Shown here: one piece after another, positions 12,604 to 24,320 of the stretch
Numbering within the stretch: the first letter of the stretch is position 1
How the letters are laid out: each line of letters starts with the position of its first letter
Assembly (NCBI GenBank): GCA_023105745.1
Contig: JALGQZ010000009.1
Location: 30,606,107-30,670,106 of the forward strand
Direction of reading: 5' to 3'
DNA length: 64,000 nt
From: Austropuccinia psidii
Taxonomy: Eukaryota > Basidiomycota > Pucciniomycetes > Pucciniales > Sphaerophragmiaceae
The notes under the pieces: generated by a model
Seen by the model: only the letters and a program-made list of their open reading frames with translations
What the model was told of the DNA's origin: nothing
Databases searched by the model: none
Program-made: the position numbers and the translations under genes

Positions 12604-12615
12604 GGTGGGAGGGAA
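12604..12615 (+). promoter_or_regulatory. polypurine tract of the gypsy element
   Basis: GGTGGGAGGGAA, preceded by a T-run, abuts the 3' LTR start (TGTGAG at 12,616). This is the expected plus-strand primer for cDNA synthesis. Confidence 0.85.
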
Positions 12616-14536
12616 TGTGAGCCTTGAGGTATATTTTACATACCCAAATAGGCCACAATTATCTTACAAAGAAATTTTGAATTATGCACAACTCATAAGT
12701 CATGCATATATCCAAAATTCATCATTTTCAATTTCAGAAAAGATGAATCACTTTTTATTGAGTAAGTAAATCCATGGATTCAAGACCAGATTTGGATTCT
12801 ACACAAAAATTCACCTAGGGTAGCCCCATAGAGTGAATAAGCTCAATTTAAGTATTTGAGGTGGTAAAATGGAAAATACTTCAATACCACATCATTAATA
12901 CCACATAAAAGATCCGTGAAAATTTTTGTTTTTCTTGATTTTAAGCCAAAATAATGGGAAAGTGAGAAATCCCATGTTACATATACACTGAAAATAGTGT
13001 TATGCATGTTTTGAGCACTTAATATCATGGTATTCTTACATGGACCTTTGGTACACCCATAGTGGATATCTCACTTTAAGCTTGATTTTCTATTTTTACA
13101 TGAAAAATAAGTAAGGGGGACAAAAGACATCAAAGAGAGCCAGGGTACCCAACTTCTGAGGCCTCAGAGGCGTGGATAGCTCCAGAGCATGGATCCATGG
13201 CTCATCTTGGCCCAATTGGTAAACTAAACTCTTTGGGAACTTGGTTACCAAGTTACACCTACTGTAATCATAAGAAAATAGCAAATAACCTGCTATTTTG
13301 ACTTGCCAAGGAGGTAATGAGCTACTTAGACTCCTGTAACCACGTCAATTCTTGATGAATTTCCATGACTAGACCCTAAAAGAGTAACTAAAACCCTTTT
13401 GGGACATATATTCATTGATTTACCTCATAGCAACCAGCAAAATACTGCTATTTGCAATTCTACGTAGAAATGAGGTAAAAACTTCAAAAATTCATTAAAA
13501 ATACAATTCTTAATGAATCTTTTTGAAACTTTCAGGACTAATAGAGAACTGTATTATCTATGGTAAAATCAAAAAGAATTATGGTTTTACTAGTAAAATT
13601 AAGAGTTTTACTTGAAGTCCATTTTTGACCATTCTACATGAAACACTGAATCTTCAAAAATTCACAGTAATTACAACCTGTGATTAAATTGGCAATAACA
13701 TTGATAAATTTGAGAAATCAATGATTATTTTAGAATAAAAGAAGATTTACAGATGTTACTCCTTTTATTCTTAACCATATTGGGGTTGGTAGTCACGTAA
13801 AAGCATCAATTAAGTAATTATGATAATCTTACGTGACAACTGATGATGCAATCAATAATCCAAAAGGGTTTATTGTTTTCTCACTCACTGGTTTTTCAGT
13901 TTGCTCCATGGCACGCCTCTGTGAGCTGTTGTTGACTTAAAAGAGGCCTCCTCTTGCTGTTTTTTCCAAGAATCATCTTATCAATTTATTAAATCATTAT
14001 TACCAACAAGTAAGTATTAGTTACAGCTATTCTTAAGTGTTTTAAATCTTTCAGAATCAACCATAAAGACGTGAAATCATAGAATCCAACTATATATTGT
14101 TGTAATACTGTTATAAATCCTTTTGATCCCTTAAATCGACAATTCCACGTCAAATTTCTCTACTTTTATCTATCAATAAGTTCTGTGGAGTATTGGTGAG
14201 TCATTTATCTTTAATTCTTAAAGTTTTTCTCTAGTAATAGTTTTCTTCAAGAATTATATTTATAATTATTCTTGTAAAAGATAATTATATATTAAAATAA
14301 TTTTATTATTTTAATAAAAGGAGTTTTTATTATTAAATTCTTCTTGTAATTGATTCTTGTAGACAATTACTGCTCACTGTTATAATCACTAGTAGTGTAT
14401 AACACGTGAAAGAAATAATTTTATAATTATTTAATTGTGGTTATAACAATTTTTTTATTATTATATTTCATAAGAACAGACATAGTACTGTGGATTAATA
14501 GTAATATTATCATCAGTTTCATAGTCAAATCTTACA
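12616..14536 (+). repeat. 3' LTR of the Ty3/gypsy element
   Basis: 1,921 bp, matching the 5' LTR end to end with about 44 differences by hand count. It is followed by the AATAT target duplication at 14,537-14,541. Confidence 0.95.
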
Positions 14537-14541
14537 AATAT

Positions 14542-17500
14542 GGAGTGTTCATATGATGTATGGGTTTTTCCTACTTGAAAGGTTTTTTTATAGTAAATCT
14601 TAGCCCATTTGGTTCTGTAAAGAATAGCTCAAGGCTCACAATCATCACTACAGCTCAGTATTGTGATAATCAATCATCCTTTCATAGATTTATTTTTAGC
14701 TTCAAGAATCAGATGTAGAATTTCATTTAATTTTTGAAGAGTGACTTAAACCTATATCTTCTCTCCAAGCGTAATATTGATCTCAAAAACTATTTTATGA
14801 CTAATAGGCTGTCTTCTCCTATAGAAATTTACTTAAAAAGGAAACCTCAAATATGTAAAGGTATTCGTTACTAGTCAGTTTCAGATAGATATTATTATTC
14901 TGAAGTTTTTGATTTTTAAAAACCATTACCCCATTAAATGAAACTTTTCAAAAGGAAATATTTAGAATGAAAAACATAAAAATTGTCATTGTAAAGTATG
15001 GAAGGTTCTGAAAATCTCTCAAGATCATATAAAAAGTAATAATATTTAATTTTCTCAAATATAGATTAAAAAAGTACAAGTAGGTTCAAATAAAGCTAAA
15101 TTCATTTCCAAAAGATGCTTAAATCTTTATCAAATCACAATTTTGTATCTTAGTGATGCACCAGTCTTTGAAAATGTTCAATTTTCTATTTCCAATCTAA
15201 TTATTCATTTAATATCTCTTCATTTTTCTATCATTAAACTCCATTCATACCACAATTTGTAAATAAACATGTATCCTGATAGTGGGGTTACATCAGAAAG
15301 ACCCTATTAAAAATATTACCCAATAGTTAGAGGGGGAAAATAACTAATAATTTTTATTTAACAAAGGTTATCTGTTATTATTTAATTCCTCTCTAACTAA
15401 GTCGTTTTTGATGCAATTCATTCCTAAAAGAATTCACAATTTTCTTGATTTAAACATTTTTTGTGGAAATAATTTGACATTGTAAAAGCTGACAGGGGGT
15501 CTAGAGCTGAGGAAATTATTTATTTCATGAGCTGAAAGTGAAGATTTATTCTATAGAACCCAATTTACTAATTGAATTTATGTATAAGAAAAGAAAAAGC
15601 TTAGCTGCTTAATTCTAAAATGAAAAGGCTTCACATCTTCCTTTAACAGCCAGATATGGGCCAGGATCAGATTTTGTGAAAAATTCAATTAATTTATACT
15701 ATAAATTGAAAGAAAAAAATTCATCAAGTATAAATATAAATTTCAAATTTTCTTCATTAATAAATAAGAACTCATTAACCTTTTTAAATTTCATGATTGA
15801 TTGAAAAACCAAATGGAAAGAACCATTTAGCTGAATTTAATAATCAAAAGGAAAAACCACAAAATACTATTGGATGGATAAAAAAATTAAAAAACAAGTG
15901 AAAAAACATATTTTGAGAACTTTCTTGTTTTATTGCTTTTTGAATTCTTTTTTTTATCCTTCTTGAGCAAGATACATATTAAAGGTGAATAGTACTTTTG
16001 ACTTAGTTCAGACATATTATCTCCTTCTTTGAAGCTCTCAAACACCAATTAAAAGAAGTTATAATTCATTTTAATTTCTGAATAAACAAAATTCTGAAGA
16101 TATTCCATCAAAAATTTATTAAAGATAAAAATACGTATTCTTTCAAATAAAAAGGTGTGATCAGCTTAAGAAAGCTAAATTTGGAATTTTTGGTGACATT
16201 TAACCTCCCAATCATCATTATTTCTTTGAATTATCCAATCAACACCTCATAATTAATGAATTTTATTCAGTAAAAATATTCAATCTTATTCAGAATCCTA
16301 ATGCAATAGATGTATTCATTACTTCAAGTATACAATTCAAAAAAAAAGCAAAGATTTGCATTTCTTACAAACCCCAAGTTGTGGAACATGGTTTATTGGA
16401 TGGAATGCTATTTTTCTTTTTCTTAAAATCTCAAAAATTTATAATAACTAAGCTTTCAATATTAGTAACCTCCAAGTAACACATAATTGCTACTATTCTC
16501 CTTAAGCACAGGAAATATTCTGGAAAATACATTAGCAGCATTTTAGTTGAATGAAATGATGATCAAAACTCAAAATCTGATAATAATCATACTAATGAGA
16601 TTTATTGAAGGTGGAATTGACCTTCTATCCAGGCTTTTATCAGGATAATGACTTCCTTTTGGTGTATTTTAAACTTAATAAAACACCGTATTTTTGATAT
16701 TTTCTTCTGGAAGTTTGTATTTTTATGAAGATGTTTTATTTGGTTCCAGTCCCATCAAAATTACTTGAGCTCATCAGCTACTTCATGATTAAATGTTTCC
16801 TCTATTAAGTTAGGGCTACAAGAATAATTGAATCTTATTTTGAAAAAGTTTTTATCATATCCTTTTTTAAGTAAACTAATTTTTAATCTCTTTAATATTT
16901 AAAAAAAGTAACATATAAGCTTACTCAATCAATTAAACAAAATAACTGATCAATTCTGAAAAATAGCTTTCAATTTCAAGATAAAAAGTAACATATTATT
17001 TTACTCAGCTTTAAGATCTTAAACTCGGTCATCAACTTGAAATATAAATTAAAGGGATTATCAAAATTTGTCTTCTGTTTCTCCAATTTCTCCTATAATT
17101 TCAAATCCTTTTTCCCTTAATAATGAATTATGTGAAATATTCTCATAATACTTAATCTTTATATTAGTATGAAATTCAAGATTATGCTTTTGGGTTACTA
17201 TCTAATATGGCTTTTGAAGTTTTACTATATTGAAACAATCAATGAAATTTGTGACACGGGGGCTCTTGGGAAGTTTCAGTGTCCTAACACTCAGTGAATA
17301 AGAGCTTAACTGGAGTAACTCCAAAGAATTAAGGATATAAGAATATATATTCCTTCAAGAAAACTGTAGTTCAAGAAATAATGAATGATAGAAATTTAAA
17401 CTGAAAACATCCAGCCATTTAAATACTGAATTAACTGCTTCCATCTGTTCCAAGATTAAATAGGTTGGTAAGGATATTAGTACCATATTAATTTAACAGG

Positions 17501-17799
17501 TAAGGTAGAAGCGCAAATGACATAATACATCTAATCAGTATTACTTACAATATTAAGAAAAATAAATATAATAGATCTTAGCAGATTAATTAACTTGGGA
17601 TAAATGCCATAGCAGGTATACAAGAGAGCATTATAGGTGAAAGTCTAAGATTTTAATTCCTTGAATCTGTATTACAGGATGTATTAGACAAGGAAGTCTC
17701 ATTGTGTAGTTTACTTGGTGAAGTTGAAATCATCAAAGTTATCAATTTCATACATTTTTCTTTGAATTCAGGCTGTATTCACAGAGCTGATAATTTCTT
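14542..17799. other. AT-rich DNA, no gene seen
   Basis: No open frame above 60 codons and no recognisable element. Long A/T runs and many stops in all six frames. Confidence 0.5.
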
Positions 17800-18003
17800 G
17801 GTTTTATTTATAATTGACACCCGGAAAAATGTTCTGGACCTTCCTTTTGAGTAGTGATTGCATTTAATTGGAATTCCTCCCTTGGGGAAATACTAGTTGG
17901 ATGGAGGAAACAATCTAAGAACTTTATGTGTCTGTTTTATACCTTGCACTTTCCTCCTCAAAGGGGAATCATTGAATATTGAGGTCTTGGAGGAATTTCG
18001 CTT

Positions 18004-18288
18004 TCAAAATTCGGATTGAAAGAAAATGAGCGCCACCACTTGAACCATAGGAAGACTGATGAATGTTTTAAAATGGTAATAATTAGCCTTTGGAAACCAT
18101 TCACTACGCAGAAGTATTAATGGCGATTGAGGGGTCTCTTGGGGAACTGGGTTTCCTTGAGCTTCTTTCCGAGCTTTTGGGGCGAATGGAACTTTTGAGA
18201 AATCTTGTAAATTGGAGGTTTGGTGGCTTGGATAGTTTCCCAGGTCATAGGGATGTGTCGCATTTCCCATATGAGCCATAGAAGTCAT
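18004..18288 (-). pseudogene. possible gene fragment, unrecognised
   Basis: The minus strand has an open frame starting MTSMAHMGNATHPYDLGNYP and continuing rich in Pro, Gln and Ser, with clearly higher GC than its surroundings. Just downstream, a shifted frame (about 17,950-18,005) gives ESEIPPRPQYSMIPL, also exon-like, followed by stops. The composition suggests an N-terminal, disordered exon of a cellular gene, possibly a regulator, captured or decayed here. There is no domain and no clear splice donor. The opposite strand (18,090-18,281) is also open, so chance cannot be excluded. Confidence 0.3.
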
Positions 18289-18299
18289 TAAGCCTCCTT

Positions 18300-21200
18300 A
18301 CGAAGAAAATTAAACGAGTTTCGTCCACAAATTCCATAAATGTTCCATTTCTGAAAATTACAATGATAATGATGTCAAAGGAGTTCTATATTTTAGGTTT
18401 TGCCGATATTTCTGTCTAATTTTTTATTATTAAAATTATGAAAAATCTTTCCACAATTAGTTAATAGATTTAAATGAGCTTCTATCTCAGTGATTGTTAC
18501 AAATCACAAAGCTCAGATATTGTGATCAGAGGTTGTGAGACTGAGGGTATGTTCTTAATAGAAAAAATGACACAAAATGAATCAAAATATGACTTCAAGT
18601 TTTCAGAAGCCATAGATAGTGCTCACTCTTAAAGCCTATCAATATTCTATAGGAAATTTGAAGTCAATTCCTTCAGTATTTATATTATCTTATTGAAGAC
18701 CATAGTTATCGTTTAAGATATAGTAACCCTAGCTCAAAATCCTAATATCTGTAATACAAACAGAAATTAGTTGTTAAATTTCCAAATATTTTGACCACAA
18801 ATAAGAATGAGTAATTGATAATCCATTAATACCTTTATATTGTTGATTTTCACTCAATAAAAATGTGACTATTAATAATACTGCATTAAATAAAAATTGA
18901 TATTAAAAAGATACTTTTATAAAGCAGTTAAAAGTGGCTATTGATATCACGATGGGACACCAATACTTAATCTTACTTTTAAGCTTACAAGTGGCTGATT
19001 TCACACAAGTTGGGGGAGGCAAAATCCAGTAAAAAAATCCAGAGTAACTATTATTATCTCCCATTAAATCTATAAGAATTTATTCTAAGACTTCAAATAC
19101 CTGCTCCATTATTGGCCTGATTGATTAAAAATCTATTTCATTCATTCATTCGTTCATCATGAGACAGCTTCAAGTCATTAAATAATGGTAAAAATTTGGA
19201 TACCCAGTTACCAGCTGTAGCTTTACACTTCCCGGACCATTTAAATGATAAGAAATCATCCTTATGAAAAAATAAGATTAATAAAGCAATATTTAGGCCA
19301 TTTTCCAAAATACATACAAGTAAAAACTGGTCATCATGCAAGATATAGTATTTTCCATTTGAAGAAAACTAATTACTTCAAAAAATTGATCTAAATTAAA
19401 ATTTCTAAAAATAATTTACCCTGTTAAATTCACTTTTTAGTAGAGCACATGCATGACACCCAAAATAGCAGAAAAGATTGTTTCCAATCAATAGAGTTTA
19501 ACATACATCCCTTAGCTTTATCAAATTAGATAAATGGATAACAAGGTCACAAACACCAGACCAAGGACTGAACAGGCTGATCCTGAACATTTAATAAGAT
19601 GAAAGAGGAAAATTTCCTCTTCCAGAAAATAAAATTCTTATTACAAAAAATGAGAAATATTTATTTTTGAAACTATTACTGAGATTAAACCTTTAATTTC
19701 ACTCTTCATCTAAGAGCTTTAGTTTAGATTACAGCCTCAAAATTTAGGGTATTTTATTGAAGCACTCAAACAGGGCTAGGAAATGGTACAAATATTAAGT
19801 ATTTAGCCTCACTAGATATAATGCTAATATACTAATCCCACTTATAATAGTAAATAAGAAAGAATATTTCTTCAATCTCTAATTTTACTTCCCCAAGTTT
19901 TATTACAGACCCCCAAAATTGCATTATTTGTGGAAGGGCTAAAGTGGTTCCATCCAGTCAGATTATCTATAGCCCTGTATTAAATACATATGAAATCTTA
20001 ACAAGGGCTTTTTAAAAAATCAATAGAAGAATGATTTTACAAAGAGCAAAGCTGCTTTGTACCTGTATACATTTTCATAATTAGGCCGAAGTGGGTAATA
20101 GGTGTAAAACTCCTTTAGGGTGTGCCTTTGGCCACAGTTGGAGCTACATTTGATCCTTGTATCTAAAATAGCTTCCAACGCGATTAGGTATCCAGAATTC
20201 TCTTGTACAGAGTGGTATTATGGGATACTCTCCTAGATAACTGAGACGTGAGCTGTCAGCTCAGCTCAAAGGTTTCTCATTTGTTTATTACTCGTAATTT
20301 TTGAACTCCAATCCCACATCTGCTTGCACAGAGTAGGATTGTGTGATCTTCTCCCATGAATTTTAATTATTATATGTCAACTCAATTAAAATGATCTTTA
20401 TCCTTTTATTACTCATTATTTAATCAATCATAGTCTTACAGATGTGCTCTGTACATATTCATACTGATCCTGACTTTCAGAAAGCATTTAAATGATCCAT
20501 TGGCTGGAATATTCACCCTGTATGGGTGAAAAATGGAAATGTGTGGCTTTAAAAGCACATAAATCCTTTAATACAGGTCTTATCAGCTTGGTGAAACAAC
20601 AATCCAGCCACCAGAAAAAAATATTTTACTCTATCAACATGATAGTATTAGCCACCCCTTACCACCCTTATTTGAGATAAACAGAGGCTTTCCCCTCCCC
20701 ATAATTGTACCCTCTATATTCTTATGTCATTACACTTTCATACATATAAACAAACCATTTAAGTTTTTTATATTAAAGTATTAACTATGGTTTTAATTAT
20801 TAGAGGAAACCAAGTGTTAATTAGAGAGACCGAGGTCTTCAGAATACTGAGCACCATTAAATCTAATTTTCAGAGCCTCTTTTATCCCATTTTGAATATT
20901 TAGAACTTAGAGCTTTTGTTTTATATCATCATCTTATCTCTTGAATATAAAGTGACTGTTAAATTAATAATTTTTATATTCTATAAAAATAAAAGAAAGA
21001 CTCTCAAGCTCTAAAAAATAAATCTGTGATGCTATTGTCAATAATTTTAATTAAGTTTAGGAAATGAAGACTCTATTGAAATCAAAAAAACAGTAATATT
21101 AGAAAATCTATTGTTTTATAGCAATAAATTTGTTCATTGTTATGAAAAATTAGCTTGTTTTTTGAATAAGATAGCTAGCTCTACATGAAAAAGACAGTGA

Positions 21201-23971
21201 AATAATAAATCCAAAACAGGTGAGATTTTTCCAATTCAATTTATTTTCTTTGAAACATCCTTAAACCTTTATGATACTTGTATTTATCTGTAGGTATAAA
21301 AGAAGGGCCATAATTTATGTTTTTTCTAACTCATTAATCTTCTTAATAAATCTAACCAAGTACAATTAGTTGGAATATTTTTATAATTACTGGTAGATAG
21401 TTTGGATATCTTGAAACTCTGTCAAGACCTGAAATTTCTCAATACTTCTATTAATAATTGCATCATAATAAAGAATTCTTCTTTTGATAATTTGTTTCAT
21501 AAGCCTTGTTTCTCAATTAAACAAGACCTTGAAAATTTATTTCAAAGTATGAATTGTTCACAATTTAAGTGGGACAAATTGCTTAAATTATCATTCAATG
21601 TGTAATATTTCTGCTAAGCAGTTGTATAATTATCTTTGATTTTAAAGCTTATTTAACATCTTTCAGCCATTAGCAATAATATATTTCTTCCCTCATGAAT
21701 GCTTTCTCTATAAGCTCTTTATATTTGATATTACTCTGATAGATTTCTTGAGTTTTCTTATATAGAATATACTATTGTAAAATTAAAAATCTCTTTTGTA
21801 TCATCAACGCTGGTATAGGAAAAGTAGATTTTTTATCTTGATATTTTGCTAACATAGTTTGGGAATAAAATTATTTTACTTCCTTATTATATTAGGATGA
21901 CCTTTTTATATTTTATTTCTTATTTATATTAATGGATATATTGCTTGATTACTTTTGATCCTTATATAGTCCAGGAAGAACCCCAATAAGAAGAGATTTC
22001 AGACCACTGAGCACACAGAAGGACATAAAAAAGGGGTCTTCCACAATTTATTGGACCCCCAAAGGTGCATACCCTTTACTGAATCGTGATAAAATACAGA
22101 GCTTCTCATAACAGGGGAAAACGGAGAACACAATTCAGCTGTGTGCAGGATTAATATGACTTTTTCCAAGGATAACTCTATATTGTAGTTACAAGAGGAG
22201 GTTGCACAGATAGAACTATAAGTGTGGAATTCCAAAATTTATTAAAAAGGGGAAATAAGGGCTCTACTATTGCAAAGTTATGTTTATTGGTATACTTCAA
22301 GCCATTTTTTCACTATTTAAATATTGGGAAAGTATAATAATTAAAAAAATATCTGTAATCATAATTATAATCATATCAAAGCCTTCCAAGGGGTACTTCC
22401 TATGTAAGGAAGTGTACGCATGTAAGAAATGAGTTAAAAAGATTATTGGTATTTATACCAGGGTAAAATTCCTCTATCTCAAATCTCAGTGAAAAGAGGT
22501 TGATAGCCCATTCCATTTTGATAAGGTGAAATGTTTGACTCTGTTTGTTGAATTTTCTTTCAACAAAAAAATTCCCCCTGTACAAGTGAGTGTGGGATTT
22601 TAGTATCAAAGTTATTATTAGTAAATGGATAAGAGGCCTTTGGACATCTTTGACACTTAATTGCTGAATTATCTGGAAAGATATCCCATAATAATGTTTG
22701 TATAGGAATTTTTTGGGATTTTTAGCTGAAAACATTGAAAGCTATATACATTCTTGGTATAAAAGGGTCAAAAAGGGGATCTAATTGTAGCCACAGGTGA
22801 GTTCTGCAAGATAGGTCCACATTTTATCTAATTTTTCTTTAGTATGTTAGAGCTATACAGGCTCAAATACGTCTTTTCCTTTTTCTAAGATAGCACTTTT
22901 CTTTTTTTTTAAGAGAAAATTTATACTAATATTTGATCTTTATAGAATACATACCTAAGACTTGTGTCATTGTGTAGGCCTAGTGTAGGCCACCTGGAAA
23001 ATATGGTACTTTGTGTGTTCATCATTAAACCTTAAGAGGATACATGAGAGGTTCAAAAATAGCATATTTTCCTTTATTAATCTATGGGGTATTCACCATG
23101 AGCAAAGTGGCTACACCTGACAGCAGGTGTTCCATTTAGAAAATATCTTTAACCCATCTTATTCTGATCTTAAGCCTGTACTTTGAAGTAAGCTGGAACT
23201 AGATATTTAATATCTGGTAATATTCCAATCCTTTCCAAGCCACTGTGATATTTATGAAGCTATAAGATCCTCTCCTTTTTTGTTTCATTAAGGCAGATAA
23301 ATTTTCCTTGATTCTCATTCTACTTCAAATTTGAGATATAAAAAGATTATTTCATATTTTGTGGTAATCCTCTCCAAACCCCAAACTACCTGGAGGCCTC
23401 GTGCATTTAGCTTTCTTTTTTATTTTAAAACAGAGTTTTTTTTAAGACCTCCATCCAAAAATACAATTCTTTCATATCATGCAATAGTTTTATTATATTC
23501 TAAAAATATATCATTGATAAAATGATCCCTCAGACTTCCTAAATATAAGAAGTTCTTCTCAAAAGAGAACTATTTTTAGTGATACTTGAAACTGGCTTCA
23601 TATCTATTCTCAGTTTCCCTTTTTATCTGACTTGAGATTTTATGTATGTAAAAGGATAAGTAAAATATACAAAATTTTCTTTTTTGAACTGTTCGTTTAG
23701 AATATACATAAGAAAAGATCTTGATCATACTGATTATTAAACTTTTTTCTTCTCCAAATTCAAGTTCTTGAAATTTTTTTCAACTCTATCACTTTTATTG
23801 ATCAGTGGTATCTCTCTTATCATTTTAATTATACTTTTTCTGTAATTTTTAATTTTAGATTTTTCTATATATCTTGCTTTTATTTGAATTTTTGTTATTG
23901 TTGTGGATTTTCAAAATAAATTTGGGGATTTAATTTTTTTTCATATGTTTTTCTTGAAATTGAAGTAAAGT
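18300..23971. other. AT-rich DNA, no gene seen
   Basis: Scattered frames of 60-111 codons, for example 21,402-21,605 (+) and 21,999-22,235 and 22,400-22,735 (-), show no domain. A weak, diverged duplication of about 130 bp lies near 20,190-20,450 (CAGAGT...GGATACTCTCC and CAGAGT...GATCTTCTCCC). Confidence 0.4.
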
Positions 23972-24320
23972 TACGGTGCCCTTCCAGTTGAATGTTGATG
24001 TGGCAGGGAACTCAAACCATCTCTCAGCCATGTGCAGCACATTCAGCCACCTCAATATCTTATTTGTCAAAGCTTGCATGCTTGCTTCATCAAAATCAAA
24101 CTTCAACTTATTTTTTTCTCACACTCTTTACCTCACTTGTCACATCATCATATCCAGAATGATGGGAGGCAAAGGCCCTGTAAACCAATTTCCCCCTCTC
24201 AAACCACCTCCTTCTGTGACATTACAAAAATATTACCTCTTCTTCCGATTGAGGTAATTATCTTGCTCTGGTCATTGCTTGCTAATATTCAATCTCTTTT
24301 TTTTCTTTTTCTTATAGGAA

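Larger units (their letters stand above)
4163..14536 (+). mobile_element. complete but inactive Ty3/gypsy LTR retrotransposon
   Basis: A 10,374-bp element with all structural landmarks. Two direct LTRs (4,163-6,084 and 12,616-14,536) begin TGTGAGCC and end ATCTTACA. A 5-bp target duplication AATAT lies at 4,158-4,162 and 14,537-14,541. A primer site follows the left LTR and a polypurine tract precedes the right one. The order zinc knuckle, protease, reverse transcriptase, RNase H, integrase, chromodomain-like tail is that of Ty3/gypsy (Metaviridae). My hand alignment finds about 44 differences between LTRs (about 2.3%, including one 1-bp indel), so insertion is fairly recent. The coding frame has five nonsense codons and substitutions at catalytic sites, so it could move only with help from another copy. 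Confidence 0.95.

Noticed and set aside
4163..14536. Repeat-induced point mutation as the cause of decay
   Set aside because: Stops judged against the family do not look like C-to-T changes, and LTR differences include many transversions; I could not compute dinucleotide indices.
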